The notes beneath the pieces were generated by a model. The model had not been told where the DNA came from. It searched no databases and saw only the letters and a list, made by a program, of their open reading frames with translations. A stretch of 64,000 bases of DNA from Serripes groenlandicus (lineage: Eukaryota > Mollusca > Bivalvia > Cardiida > Cardiidae), in contig JASEVX010000007.1 in the NCBI GenBank assembly GCA_031761405.1, forward strand, positions 57,334,553 to 57,398,552, given 5' to 3'. Made by a program: the position numbers and the translations under genes. Below, in pieces: positions 43,691 through 55,759 of the stretch (positions within the stretch are counted from its first letter, which is position 1; every line of letters starts with the position of its first letter).

Positions 43691-44207
43691 ATATGTTATA
43701 AAGTAGCCCCTTTAGTTTGTACGCATATTAACCTTTATAAAAATGATACAGATGCGGAGAGCCAAAACAACCACGAATTGGAGACATCGGTCAGTTATCT
43801 CCCTTTTAATACTCTCTACATCTAGCTAGGTCCTATCATCTGGTTTCCTCTGTTTTTATCATTGGTTTCTTTGCACTGGATGGTGCACTTATAATTGCAT
43901 TTTCTTGGCAAACTGCTATTAGATTGACTAGTAATTCCACATTTGTTTTCTTTAAACACTGCTATGTAAATTTTCTCTTTTGAATCATCACTTTAATTAA
44001 CACATTTATGATTAATGTGTACAGAGTAATTGCAATATCTCATTGCAAAATAGCGATAAAGACAAAGGATTCCAACTAAAAGGACCTACCAACTATTTGG
44101 TCTTCCTTGGTCTTTATCTGACAAGGGAGATAATATAATTATCAATAATGTCACTCATTGCCAGACACGGCTAATATATCATATGACAGGGGGGAGTAAA
44201 TCAAGGG
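43691..44207. other. No recognisable feature
   Basis: Nothing supported. Confidence 0.35.
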
Positions 44208-44300
44208 TATTACTTTGAGTACTCATACCGTAGGATTTGAGTGTCAAACGAGGATTATAGAACATGTAAAATGTCCCGTACCTAGAGATCTGGATATATA
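44208..44300. repeat. M3 fragment (right half)
   Basis: TTTGAGTACTCATACCGTAGG, read in two pieces, is followed by GAGTGTCAAACGAGG, ATTATAGAACATG and CCTAGAGATCTGG. Confidence 0.7.
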
Positions 44301-44886
44301 CGTGTACATGTAGCTGCAGCAAGAACCCATTTGGCATGGCCCAGTCCCTATATTTACCCTCGATGGTTTCAAATAAATCGTCATTTTCATCTGTGTCATT
44401 TTAAAACTGTTTTTGTTTTTGTCATAACCGTTTCTCTAAAGGCCAGTAAACCCCACACACAAACAAGACAGAGATCGAAACCCACAAAACCAGACCACTG
44501 AGTAAGCCTAATTCAAACCAGATCTTTACTTGCGTAGAGCGCTGACGGTATTATAACGTATTAATATGATTTCCATATCTCACACGTAATTTACTAAATC
44601 AATTGAATTATATACATAAAACGCGCATGCATGTTGTTTCTGTTCATATGCATGTCTGGAACACTGTTACCAACAACGTGTTTTCAATCATTATCAGCCA
44701 CAACTTGACCCTGTCTCTGAAACTTGGGAAATTTGACAAGTTGTTTAAATGTTTCTTTAAGCCGTCTGCGGCAGATGAGTGGACAATTTGTTGATGCATA
44801 TTCATCGTTAAGATTTCATTAAGTATAAGCAATAGAAAGTCCTCCGTTAGTGACTGGAAGTCAGATCGGTCGCTCAAAATATGACT

Positions 44887-45275
44887 GAAGCGTCCCGCAA
44901 GAAAACCAACATTGTGTACTCTGCGTCAAGTATCGACCCTGACCAGCATAAGCATGCCGCGCAGGCTTATCCGGATAGGAACTATTCACCTCCTGTGGAT
45001 TTTCTGTTTCAGGAATCATTACTCTATATATCTATCCCCCTGAGACGGAATGTGTCGGCCCATATCAGTATGTGCGGAAATAAACCGGAAAGGCATTTGT
45101 GTTAATTCAGATCCGCCGGCGCATTGGCATGATCTGGAGTTTCACTGTTTGATTATTAATCATATATAGAAAGTTTCAAGAAACTTCTGAAAAAGCGTTT
45201 GGATTCTTAGCATGAATTCTTTTAAACGCATGATAATAACGGCTATGTTGGTTTTCCCAGAACCCCCGCTCATTT
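44887..45275. mobile_element. M2, interrupted by about 165 bp
   Basis: The left part runs from GAAGCGTCCCGCAAGAAAAC to GTCGGCCCATATCAGTATG (about 45075). The right terminal repeat resumes at about 45242 with GGCTATGTTGGTTTTCCCAG and CCCGCTC. The intervening sequence is not recognised. Confidence 0.7.
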
Positions 45276-45344
45276 ATATAGTAAATCAAGATGAAATTGC
45301 CCCTGTATAGACGATAGTACTCGGGCAATGTGAAAGTTTAATCT

Positions 45345-45555
45345 TTCCAACAAGCATACATTTTATGACACCTCTGCAGTAGATGACTTTTTGAAAACAT
45401 TGTGGCAAATGGAGAAATTGCTCATAATGAGCACTTTCTTCATTTGCAACAATATTTTCAATTCTATTCAATCAGTATACGTTCATTTCATGAGATTTAT
45501 ATTTTTTTTTTCAAATTCGTATGTTACAGATGTGTTGTATGTGGGAAGGTTTACT
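45345..45555. repeat. M1, degraded
   Basis: TTTTATGACACCTCTGCAG, GAAATTGCTCATAATGAGC and ATGTGTTGTATGTGGGAAGG mark core and right end. TTAA is not preserved. Confidence 0.65.
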
Positions 45556-45599
45556 GACACATAATGCAGTAGACGAACTCAGCCTTTAACCCTTTCCCA

Positions 45600-45811
45600 C
45601 TTATAGACGCAATTTCACACATCTCCAGCAAAGGGATTTTGAAAACAGTGTGCAGCAAGAAGAAATTGCTCCATATGCGCAATTTCTTCCTGTACAACAA
45701 TGTGTTTCAACTCTTTCCAATAATTAAGCTTTCATTCATAGCAAATTTCTACATCTTTGCCTTTATGTTTTCAAAGTCGTCTGCTGCATATTTGTTGTAT
45801 GTGGGAAAGCG
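45600..45811. mobile_element. M1, TTAA on the left
   Basis: TTAA at 45596-45599, CCCTTTCCCACTTATAGAC at the left and GTTGTATGTGGGAAAGC at the right. The core is GAAATTGCTCCATATGCGC and AATTTCTTCC. Confidence 0.82.
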
Positions 45812-45939
45812 TAATCATCAGGACTTGTGCATCGATGTCAAGATAAACATTCTAGAAGTACTTGTCCCTAACCAAGGAAACGTCGTGATATATGGAATGG
45901 AAACCAGCGTAAAACATCATCAAACTATATCGGCCTGAC

Positions 45940-46145
45940 ACCCTTTCCCACGTGCATCAAATATGCAGCTGTAGGCTTAGCAAATACGTATATACGTGTA
46001 TATATGGACATTTCTACAAAAACAATAATTAACATTGAATAGAATTGATTGAAAACATTGTGGGGAAAAATAGAAATCTCAATTCATTACTAGTATGTCA
46101 CACTGTTTCAAATGTTGTCTGTTGCAGACGCGTCAAAATGTTGGA
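45940..46145. repeat. M1, degraded
   Basis: CCCTTTCCCACGTGCATC and ATATGCAGC at the left, GAAAACATTGTGGGGAAAAA and TGTTGTCTGTTGCAGACG further in. The right end is lost. Confidence 0.6.
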
Positions 46146-48984
46146 AACAGCTGAATAATTGTGTTAATTCGCTAAGAAAGGGAACCAATCACTAGATGAA
46201 GGGTTGGGCGTCTAGACTTGGGCCGCTAAATTACGACCCAACGTCAGAATCAAACAACACACTGTATCTTTTATGTTTCTTTATTAAAGGGATATAAAAG
46301 GGGCTGATAAAAAGTTATGACCTTTTCTTTAGCCCTTTGCTTCCTTTCAAAATCCCTCTCCCACCATTGTATACCAGCTTATCATGGCAGATGATGGATA
46401 AACCTTTCCCTCATTCCAAAGCCAATCGGCAGCCCAAACAAATAGGGCGTCAGCTGCAGAAGCATCAGAAAGGGAAATGGAAAATTGGACATCGGACAAT
46501 TTCTACCTAGATACTGGTTAAGATCAGATCATACATTCCTAAAGTCAGGTCAGGGTTTGAATTAGTTAACAAGAATGATGCTTTTTAGTTAGTGTTTTAC
46601 CCTTTCCAAAATAGCGATTTATCAGAGGAATACACTATTGATGTCTTTCTAAAATTCAGAACCAATTCGATGCATCTGCGCATGATAACTTATGGAAAAA
46701 CCCTTGTCAAAAAAGAGAAATTTAAAAAAAATCTTATTTTGTCATACTTTGTTCATTTACAGGATCCTCAAGGCGAGAATTTACTCCACTTCCCATAACG
46801 TTTATACCTCTGTATTATAACTGTTCTTCTTATTTTATAATATGTAACAACTTTTCCTTGAGATGAATTAAAAGCATACGACCCCTAGATCAGTCGAGCA
46901 CCTGTCTTACTTGTCAATTAGTCATCTTGAATGCGCCAACAGATCTGTATCTACACTTTTATGAAAAAAATAACTTGTTTTCCTTAAGCATGGCGTTTGT
47001 TAAATATAGGCAGAATTTTAGTGCATAACTAATGACCTTATTTAGAGTGATAACATAATTGAAAATTCAAGAGAACGGATGAAAAATACGCATAAAAAGT
47101 CCTTTTAATAATGAAAAGTGACGTTAAGGGTTAAAAAGAAAATTAGTTGTGTCTTACTTCACAGGGTAAAAGCAATTAGGCCTTAAATGGGTGGCTTTTA
47201 GATTACATCAATAATAAATAGTTATAAAATTATCTGCAAACTTCTTAGACAAAATGGATCGCTTCATTAAAAAGTGATATGCGACATCTTGTTTATTATT
47301 TTAAACATTTCCCCCATTTGAACACGCATTTTAAGAAAAAGAGTGTGGTAAAAGGAGAACAATTCGGGGACTAAGCACGTGCATGGGACATCGTACTTTG
47401 ACAGAGGGACGAAGTTTAGCCACATTAAGTCAATAAGTAGCGATATATCAGTGATAAAAATGCCTAAAGAAAGACATCATAGGCCTAGTAAATTATCAAG
47501 TCACGTCTGTTCGGGTCATTACGGTTTCTGTGAACATTGAACATATGGAGAAGAATTTTAAGTCATCCCAGATTGGTCAAAAGCTTCTCAAACATCATAA
47601 ATAAATGTACAATGACACATGTGAAATAAGTGTCACTAAAAGAGGAGACGTTGTAACTGCGGTTAGAGTATGCAACAGTGTGCACATTTCAAATTGATTA
47701 GATATTGTATGCTGTCGCCTTCACAAATGACGCGTGATTTTATTTAGCAATGTCTTGTGCAGTGTCCCCGCTCGACGACATCTCGTAGCTAAGAGCGTTA
47801 GCTCTCACTCTCTTTCGCGAGTAGTGAGGCGTCAAAATCAATTCATCGGCTCTTTGAGAGGAAAATTAAATAATTTAGATACGTTGACGGCAAAGCTCTC
47901 GATAATTTGATGTATTATAACCAATCCATGCGAATCTCCGCTGCAAAACGAAAGGGAACGTACCGAACACAAAGAATTGTGGGAAAATGTCCATATTCGC
48001 ACTGTCCACTCATCAGTTTTCCCTAGCCTCTTTTTATGTTAGCAATGTCATAGGAAAACTGACAGATGCGAAGTTTGCGACCAGAGAAGGCATTGATGAG
48101 CCAATGATGTCATATAGTATGATCATGGTCGCATATGTTCTATATATTGCACTATAAATTAAGATGCATCTGATAAAAAATGTTTGTTCATAAGATTAAC
48201 TGCACATAATGAACATGAACTTGCCTTAGCATTTTCAAGCGAGTACTGTAAACAAAATTGCTTCATATCAGAAAATAAGCAAAAGCCCTTTAGAGAAAAA
48301 TGCATCTATTGCTACTCTTGCCGTATTGATTGTGCTGAAAATATTATATTATAAGCTTTATCATATTTGGTAAACTTATTTTATTTACTTTATCCAAATC
48401 AGTGACGCTATTTTTAGTAAATATCGAAAAGAAAAAGGCTTAGAAAATGTAAGTATTTATTCAAAGTTAATAAGTTTTCATTTTTCTTTTAAATCTATCA
48501 CTTATGAGGAAAACGGTTAAAATGTCCCAAAAGGATAAATTAATAAATCTGACATTTCCAGTTTTCTTAATTCTCCTAACATGATGCGTTTTTTCAATTG
48601 TTCGCTTCAATATGAAGTGCAGAGTTAAAGATCAACACAGATTAGGTTAACTGACATGTTGGTTGATTGATCAGGGTTTGATCGTCAAAGTAAAACTAAT
48701 ACTTTTCATGCGTTATTAAGTTTTTGAATTATCCGCTTTTTATTGGAAATAATAATAATGATAAAAAAAATCACAAACATAAATACACACGACTAACAAT
48801 TTTAATGAAAATTTCGAGTAGATTTGAAACAGTTTTGGAAAATTCTAATTCCAATTTCGCACAGTTTACGAGTACAGACATTTGGGTTGCAGTGACCCCT
48901 AACCCCCTCAATAGCAATGCATTTTACCGCGGGTTTGTATTTGGAAGAATCAATTCCACCAGTCAAAAGGTTAAAGGTTTCATT
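46146..48984. other. Long stretch with few recognisable repeats and no gene
   Basis: Only weak M1-like scraps appear (46400-46490, CAGCTGCAGAAGCATCAG). The frame at 46592-46798 and others have no domain. This is the least repeat-loaded part of the window and could be unique intergenic or intronic DNA. Confidence 0.4.
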
Positions 48985-49046
48985 GGCTATCACTATTACT
49001 ATCACTATCACTATAACTATCACTATTGCTATCACTATTGCTATCA
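48985..49046 (+). repeat. (CTATCA)n-type microsatellite
   Basis: Runs of TATCACTATCACTATAAC and TATCACTATTGCTATCAC produce the tyrosine/histidine-rich tail of the frame ending at 49059 and an isoleucine/valine run on the other strand. Both are low-complexity artefacts. Confidence 0.9.
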
Positions 49047-49149
49047 CAAGTCAAATTAATTTTGATTTAGAACATTTTCTCCTTTTCACATAATATTCAT
49101 AATACTGAATCTAAACCACACTTACATCTTTTCCACAAAAAGAGAAACA

Positions 49150-49368
49150 ATTTCCCTCATAAAGACTCATTCTGACTGCAGCAGACGACTTTTGAAAAAA
49201 GTTTGGCAAAAGGAGAAATTGCTCGTGATGAGCAATTTCTCCTTTTGCCACACTTTTTTCAAAAATATTTTTGCAACAATGCTTTCAACTCTATTCAAGA
49301 GTTTCCATAGTTTTGGGTTATATGTTTTCAATGTCGTCTGCTGCAGATTTGCTGTATGTGAGAAAGGG
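49150..49368. repeat. M1 with near-perfect central palindrome
   Basis: GGCAAAAGGAGAAATTGCTC, GTGAT, GAGCAATTTCTCCTTTTGCC is almost perfectly self-complementary. The right end is GCTGTATGTGAGAAAGGG. The left begins at about TTTCCCTCATAAAGACTC. No TTAA remains. Confidence 0.8.
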
Positions 49369-49671
49369 TGAGGGTGGGAGGGGGTTAAAATCTATCTAGT
49401 TGAATTGTTCAAGTGCTGCACACGTTCCCTCATATAGATAACTTCCTTGGCGTGCCATCAGCAGACGATGTTTACAATATAAAATGATTTATCAACTGCT
49501 CAGAAGGACAATTATTATTTCCTTTTGATCACAGAGTGTTTTTGCACTTGGTTTAGCTGAGCATTTAGAAATAAACATACATTTTGCATTGAATGTAATT
49601 CCGCTTTGAAGATACTTTACTGTAGCATTATTTAGAGGCGCACATACTCCATAGAGGAATGTGTCGGTTAA

Positions 49672-49878
49672 CCCTTTCAGCGCCGAGTTGTTTAAAGTAG
49701 ACTCTTCCATGTTCAAACTCGGACGACTCTATTTTCATGTTATAGGATTTTTGGAATATTTTTTATAACTCACAGCCAAACAATGCAGATTTCAGGTGAG
49801 ACAGCTCGTTACGAGCTGACTCACCTGGAATCAGTATTGTTTGCAAAAAGCTCAATATTGTCTTTGGCAATGAAAGAG
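49672..49878. mobile_element. M4, TTAA on both sides
   Basis: TTAA at 49668-49671 and 49879-49882. CCCTTTCAGCGCCGAGTTG starts it, GGCAATGAAAGAG ends it. The core GATTTCAGGTGAGACAGCTC, GTTAC, GAGCTGACTCACCTG is well kept. Length 207 bp. Confidence 0.9.
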
Positions 49879-49882
49879 TTAA

Positions 49883-50189
49883 ACTTGTCAGGCTTTAGGA
49901 ATTGTACTCCGGCAAACAATATTTGATTAAGTAATTAGGTATTTGAATAAACGCGCGTTCAAATTTACACAACTACGTTACAATAGAGCCTGGTACTCAA
50001 TCGGTTAAAAAAAAAACTTGATTTGTTGAAATTTGATTTGTGAAAATTGAATTAAAACGATTACATTGAGAAAAGATGGTCAATATTCACAGATTTTGGG
50101 AAATAAAATACAACAGACAATTTTCACTACTGGTACGTGGTATGGGAGTTCTGTTTATGATGCAGGCAACTGTTGAGCTTTTTTACCGA
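49883..50189. other. No recognisable feature
   Basis: Nothing supported. Confidence 0.35.
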
Positions 50190-50401
50190 CATGCATGCGC
50201 TTTCTAACACCTTTGTAGCAGACTATTTTTGAAAAACATTGTGAGAAAAGGAGAAATTGCTCATACTGAACAACGTCTCCATTTGCAGTAATTTTTTCAG
50301 CTCCATTCAATCGTTAAACATTCATCAATAGAGATTTTCGTTATCTTTGTCTACATATCTTCAAAATCGTCATATTTAGAATTGTTATATGTGGAAACGG
50401 G
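50190..50401. mobile_element. M1, TTAA on the right
   Basis: TGCGCTTTCTAACACC, GAAATTGCTCATACTGAAC and TTATATGTGGAAACGGG then TTAA at 50402-50405. Confidence 0.72.
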
Positions 50402-50558
50402 TTAAGTCAATGTAAGGAACAGGAGAAATTATTCCGTTTTCTCAAACTGTTTCCTACAATATCTTCAAATAATACTTACAGTAGTCATACGTTTAAATGT
50501 TTTTTCTCACATATTTCTGAATCAGGCGATGACAATTGCCTATGCACATGCTTATTAA

Positions 50559-50770
50559 CCTTTTCCCTCATATAGACCATTTCTGACACCTCTGCAGCAG
50601 ACGTATTTTTGAAAAACATAGTGACAAAAGAAGAAATTGCTCAAAACGAGCAATTTCTCCTTCTGCCACAATGTTTTCCACTTTTAGTCATAGGTTATCC
50701 ATTCAATTATAGAGATTTTCTATTTTTTGACAAAATACGTTCAAAGTCGTCTATGCTGCATAATTGATAA
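50559..50770. mobile_element. M1, TTAA on the left, right end lost
   Basis: TTAA at 50555-50558, CCTTTTCCCTCATATAGAC, GAAATTGCTCAAAACGAGC, CAAAGTCGTCTATGCTGC. The sequence then departs from M1 at TAATTGATAATT. Confidence 0.8.
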
Positions 50771-50834
50771 TTAAATTGATTAGATGACTTGCCTATCGAT
50801 TGATATATATTTATTAGTTTCGATACTTTATTCA

Positions 50835-51099
50835 GGGTCCAATACCACCAACATTACTTAGCGATAAGTAATACTTAAATACTTAAAAGCATATTTCATC
50901 AATTTTGTCTCCCTAATAAAAAACTCTCAAAATGTTTTGTTAGTCAGCAAGGTAACTATTTATGTCAACTTAGTCATTTACTTAAATAAATTCAACCATT
51001 CATTTTTTACAGAATATCAAAGAAACACAAATGACGAAATATTACTTAAAGTATTTAAGTATTACTAAGCGCTAAGTATAAGGTAAGTGGAATTGGACC
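50835..51099. mobile_element. M6, complete 265-bp copy
   Basis: GGGTCCAATACCACCAAC, TTAGCGATAAGTAATACTTA at the left; AGTATTACTAAGCGCTAAGT and GGAATTGGACC at the right. The interior includes TTTTGTCTCCCTAATAAAA and GTTAGTCAGCAAGGTAACTA. Ends plus a second inverted pair give a long stem. Confidence 0.87.
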
Positions 51100-51174
51100 G
51101 TGGTCATGTATACTTAGTTATTTCCACTTAATAACAGCCAGTATCTCGTTAACATATTGATATCCCGAGATTAA

Positions 51175-51401
51175 CCCTTACCTAGTTTTGAGACGCATTT
51201 TGACGCATCTTCAGCAGATGACATTTAAAAAACATAACGGGAAAATGATAATTGCTCATACTGATCAATTTCTCATTGAACTACAATGTTTTCAATTCCA
51301 TTCAATAAATATACTTTCATATAAAGTTACAGCATGTTCTATATGTTTGCCCAAATATGTAATAAGTCGTCTGCTGTAGACTAGTTGTATGTTGGAAAAG
51401 G
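51175..51401. mobile_element. M1, TTAA on both sides
   Basis: TTAA at 51171-51174 and 51402-51405. CCCTTACCTAGTTTTGAG and TATGTTGGAAAAGG ends; the core GATAATTGCTCATACTGATC is decayed. Length 227 bp. Confidence 0.8.
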
Positions 51402-51568
51402 TTAAGATCCGAGATGCGGTGATACCCAGGTGTCAAAGTAAAAGCCCGAAAATAAATAACACCTAAAACTTGTCATAAAATATGAATACCCAACGTGCCG
51501 GGGGCTAAATATGCTAAAATGTGTTTTATATGTTATTTGACCCGATATCGTTCAGTCATCTTTACTAA

Positions 51569-51780
51569 CCCTTTCCCGCATGCAGATGAATTTATGGCAT
51601 CTATAGCAGACGACATTTGAACAGATTATGGCAAAAGGAGATATTGCCCATAAGGGAAATATCTGCATTTGACCAGGGTGAGTGTATTAATACACTCATG
51701 CCTGATTTGACAGAATGTTTACAATATACAGATGTCGTCGGCTGTAGTATGTGTTATAATGCGGAAAAGGGCTAATCAAT
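51569..51780. mobile_element. M1, degraded
   Basis: CCCTTTCCCGCATGCAGATG and TAATGCGGAAAAGGG ends; core GATATTGCCCATAAGGGAA. The middle contains a small unrelated palindrome, GAGTGTATTAATACACTC. Confidence 0.78.
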
Positions 51781-51819
51781 CCATATTTTAATATTCGATC
51801 TGATAACATTTAGCCTTAA

Positions 51820-51960
51820 CCCTTTCCCAGATAACGTTGACTAAATGCGTCTAATCGGCAGAAGACATTTGAAAAATAAAAAGTTGTTTCCTTTCTGTAC
51901 CATTGTTTTCAACTAGATTTCAATTGTTATGAAAAAAGGAGAAGCGAACAATATGCGCAG
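51820..51960. repeat. M1, left part, TTAA on the left
   Basis: TTAA at 51816-51819, CCCTTTCCCAGATAACG, GCAGAAGACATTTGAAAAA. The right half is not found. Confidence 0.68.
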
Positions 51961-52018
51961 CCTGATCAAAAACTACAATAATCTTATATCCGTTCTGAAC
52001 TTTTTTTTTTATATATAT

Positions 52019-52130
52019 GAGCCGTTTCACCAGAAAAATCAACAGTGTTGACTCTGCGTAAAGTATCGATCCGGATTAGCCTAAGCATGCCGCCAGGCTA
52101 ACCCGGACAAACCCTTTTAGTATTGTGGGT
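52019..52130. repeat. M2, left half
   Basis: GAGCCGTTTCACCAGAAAAA, TGACTCTGCGTAAAGTATC, GATCCGGATTAGCCTAAGC. It stops near AAACCCTTTTAGTATTG. Confidence 0.8.
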
Positions 52131-52404
52131 AAACTGATGATTGGTGCCTGTCCATCGGAAACTTCACAACGTGGCATTTATGAACATACGAGTACAAGTT
52201 TGGACCAACCTGTACATCTGTCTCGTCTTAGTAGTAGAATGTATAAATGTTGACAGACGCTTATACCAAGCTTGTGCTAGTAATATATTAAAAACTGTAG
52301 ATCCTGACCAGACTGTACAGATGCACTGGTTGATCTGGATCAACACGGTTCACAATAGTCGACTTGTATCTTTTTTCTTTTTTTTAAATAATGGCTCAAT
52401 TTGT

Positions 52405-52505
52405 TTAAGGGTTATACGCCGCTTTCAATGGAATTTAAGTCACATCGCGTCGTCTACTCTGTGAATTACCGGTAATGCTGGTAAGCTTATCCGGACACCA
52501 GCGAA
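52405..52505 (-). repeat. SINE-A, 3' part, reverse, leading into the 88-bp array
   Basis: The plus strand shows GGGTTATACGCCGCTTTCAA, GTCACATCGCGTCGTC, ATTACCGGTAATGCTGG and ATCCGGACACCAGCGAATT, matching the inverted SINE-A at 12131. The next SINE-A bases are part of the first array unit. Confidence 0.7.
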
Positions 52506-53300
52506 TTAGTCCTAATATCATCCCCGCAACCAGTGGCACCATATGTTCATTAAAGATGTCCAAATATCAAGTCGAATTTACCAGTTTTGACAAGTAAGTC
52601 CAATAGTATCCCCACAACCAATGGCATCATATGTTCATTAAAGATGTCCAAATATCAAGTCGAATTTACGAGTTTTGACAAGTAAGTCCAATAGTATCCC
52701 CACAACCAGTGGCACCATATGTTCATTAAAGATGTCCAAATATCAAGTCGAATTTACCAGTTTTGACAAGTAAGTCCAATAGTATCCCCACAACCAATGG
52801 CACCATATGTTCATTAAAGATGTCCAAATATCAAGTCGAATTTACGAGTTTTGACAAGTAAGTCCAATAGTATCCCCACAACCAGTGGCACCATATGTTC
52901 ATTAAAGATGTCCAAATATCAAGTCGAATTTACCAGTTTTGACAAGTAAGTCCAATAGTATCCCCACAACCAATGGCACCATATGTTCATTAAAGATGTC
53001 CAAATATCAAGTCGAATTTACGAGTTTTGACAAGTAAGTCCAATAGTATCCCCACAACCAGTGGCACCATATGTTCATTAAAGATGTCCAAATATCAAGT
53101 CTAATTTACCAGTTTTGACAAGTAAGTCCAATAGTATCCCCACAACCAATGGCACCATATGTTCATTAAAGATGTCCAAATATCAAGTCGAATTTACCAG
53201 TTTTGACAAGTAAGTCCAATAGTATCCCCACAACCAGTGGCACCATATGTTCATTAAAGATGTCCAAATATCAAGTCGAATTTACGAGTTTTGACAAGAA
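52506..53300 (+). repeat. 88-bp tandem array, nine units, dimeric pattern
   Basis: The unit is GTAAGTCCAATAGTATCCCC, ACAACC, A(G/A)TGGCACC, ATATGTTCATTAAAGATGTC, CAAATATCAAGTCGAATTTA, C(C/G)AGTTTTGACAA. Unit starts at 52594, 52682 and 52770 are exactly 88 apart. Two variable sites alternate (AGTGG with CCAG, AATGG with CGAG) over most of the array, giving a 176-bp higher-order repeat. The eighth unit breaks the alternation. No unit is open in all frames. Confidence 0.95.
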
Positions 53301-53317
53301 AGTCCAATTCAAATTGT

Positions 53318-53515
53318 AAAGCTATTGTGACAAGCGTCGTTCGTCTTCCACGAATGGGCTGAATGGTTTATGTGGAAAGGTAGCCAGTTGCCTGGGAAGA
53401 ATGTGGTGTGGAGTATTGGTGCAAAACGGCAAGGAAATAAAAGTGTTAGGAAAACTGGCAGCTGTGATATGACTGAAATACCGTTGCAAACGAGGTTAAA
53501 CTAAAATTAATCAAC
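53318..53515 (+). repeat. SINE-B without head
   Basis: GACAAGCGTCGTTCGTC, CACGAATGGGCTGAATGG, GCCAGTTGCCTGGGAAG, then TGTGATATGACTGAAATACC and GAGGTTAAACTAAAATT. Confidence 0.75.
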
Positions 53516-53780
53516 CAATTCAAAATGTGGATGAATTATTTTCAGAAGTTGTACGTGAAACAAATCCCATTTGACTATGCAGGTGTCATATTTGTATGAA
53601 TGGGTAGACAGAGCAGTTTTCCGATACTAGTAAATCACGGATGTAGGATGTTTGTCCTAAGATGAACCCTGAAGGTGACTTAACAGCGAACTGGGGCGTA
53701 GCTCCCTTTAGGTAATGTAGGCACGTGCCTACACATTTTTTCTCAAAATGCCACAAAATGCAGCTGCGGCGATAGACATC

Positions 53781-54002
53781 TGCGTAATGTATCGACCAGA
53801 TCAGCCTGCGCTGTCCGCGCATACTGATCCGGCCGACACATTCCGTCTTAGGGGTATAGATGTATAGAGTAGTGATTCCTGAAACAGAAAATCAACAGGA
53901 GGCGAAAAGTGTCTATCCGGGTAGGCCTGTGTGGCATGCTTAGGTTGATCCGGGTCGATACTTTACGCAGAGTCCATAATGTTGATTATCTCACGAGACG
54001 GC
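53781..54002. repeat. M2, reverse, left end truncated
   Basis: It begins at CTGCGTAATGTATCGACC and ends TTATCTCACGAGACGGC. ACACATTCCGTCTTAGGGG and CTGAAACAGAAAATCAACAG are typical. The left terminal 30 bases are missing. Confidence 0.82.
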
Positions 54003-54589
54003 CTACACATTGATTATTGCAAAGCTACGCCCCTGGCGAACCCAGTGGGGATGTATTGTATCTGCGTTCACTCTATACTCTGATGCGGCTATGCATTCGC
54101 GTACAGTCTCATCGCAGTCTTCACGGTCCGGCTATAAGGTTGGACAAAAAACTAGAAGTGTGGCCCAACCTGTCTTAGGTCAATGCACCTTTATATGATC
54201 CCGTTGCGATATGTCAATAAGACCCCATAGCATGAAGTCGGCTAGTTTGTATTAACGCATTGTTTGGAATTTACTCATTTTGAGCAATTTCTCTTTTCCA
54301 ACAATGTTTTATAAAATGCGTCTGATGCAAATGTTGAGTTAATAATTGAAAGAGTGAACCCAAAGAACTGTCGAAAAACGTGATGTCAAGTAATTCATTG
54401 TAATAAAATACGTTGATGTCGCAGGGAGTAAATTCACAAACCAACGATTCATTCAACGAAAACGCCATTTATCATAGTGCAATTGAAAAACTCCCTCCCG
54501 TAACATTAAAGTGATATATGTTACGAACGTTTGCCTGATTCGGTATGTTTAGAGTCTTCTGATTTTAACATTGTTTGATGTTATTTGTT
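54003..54589. other. No gene; M1 scrap and dispersed repeat fragment
   Basis: ATGCGTACAGTC-type fragment at 54090-54135 (CGCAGTCTTCACGGTCC). A decayed M1 core is at 54270-54340 (TTTGAGCAATTTCTCTTTTC). Confidence 0.4.
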
Positions 54590-54715
54590 CATACAGAGAT
54601 AACATTATGGAATTGCTGTTTTCGAGTTTTTCTCTGATTTTCCAACATGATTCCAAAAGTCGTTCGCTGCTGAGGCGTCAAAGGGCGTCCATTTCTGTGA
54701 ATAGGTAAAAGGTTT
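54590..54715. repeat. M1, degraded right part
   Basis: GGAATTGCTGTTTTCGAG, AAAGTCGTTCGCTGCTGAGG and CTGTGAATAGGTAAAAGG. Confidence 0.45.
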
Positions 54716-55755
54716 TACCAGCGTCAGATCCTCAGCAATTTTCATTTCAGATAAACAGATGCATCTTTTAGATGACAGCTGAACAATAACCCTGGTTACC
54801 CTAGACGTCTGTATTTGATATACAACAGTGTTCGAAAAATCAATCTTCAAATTATATCGTTATTATTTCATGCATGGCTATACAGACTAGTTCTATATTA
54901 AAACGTTTTGCATCAATCATAACACCCTTCCCTTGGTATGATCATTTAGACATTGCCAGATTAATACAGAAACATATAAATTCATATTAATTGTAAATGT
55001 CGCTGATTTATATAATATCATAAATAATATGGAATATCAAGACAAAATGGAAATGTGACTTTAATACATATAATAATTTTAACGAAGTGGTAACATGAGA
55101 AATTGTTAATAATGGGTATTGTACAAAAATGTATTCAAATGTGCCATCTTCTACAAGAACGATAGAATGTGTTTGCAACAGGGAATTGTTCAAGTGTAAG
55201 TGTAAATTCACTATATCGAGTGACAAGATTATGTGTTCTGTCTAATGACTCATCATTCACATACACCGTTTTCTTTGTATTGTCAATGAGTTTTAGAATG
55301 ACCGAGCATTGATATAACAAATCGTAAGGTAGAAAACACTATCGTCCATTAATTCAATTAAAGATGTTTCCTACTATTACGTTCTCAAAAAGTTTGGCCC
55401 TATGCAGAAGAATAATCCTTGTAACGATTACAAAATTAGTTGAAATTGTTCGGAACAAGCAATTGCTAGATTTCTATCAATGGTTTAACTTCTATTTAAC
55501 GACATTTATTATAAGGCTAGTAAACATTTAATGGCAACTGCAATTTGAAAATAAGATAAATGCACCGAATCACGAATGTATCGAATTAAAAACTGGAATA
55601 AATTAAGAAAGTAATAAAAAGATAACAGATTAGCAAATCCACATTGCAATTTAACTGCAGCCTGTACGAGTAGTTGGGATAAAACATTTCAATTATCACT
55701 GCCCCGTTAATTCGATACTTTAATTACTTCAACGAACGTACATAACACCTATCGT
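54716..55755. other. No recognisable gene
   Basis: A+T-rich; no repeat copy or coding domain recognised. Confidence 0.35.
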
Positions 55756-55759
55756 TTAA

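Noticed and set aside
48724..49059. Plus-strand frame ending in a Tyr/His-rich tail
   Set aside because: The tail is a CTATCA microsatellite and the rest has no recognised similarity.
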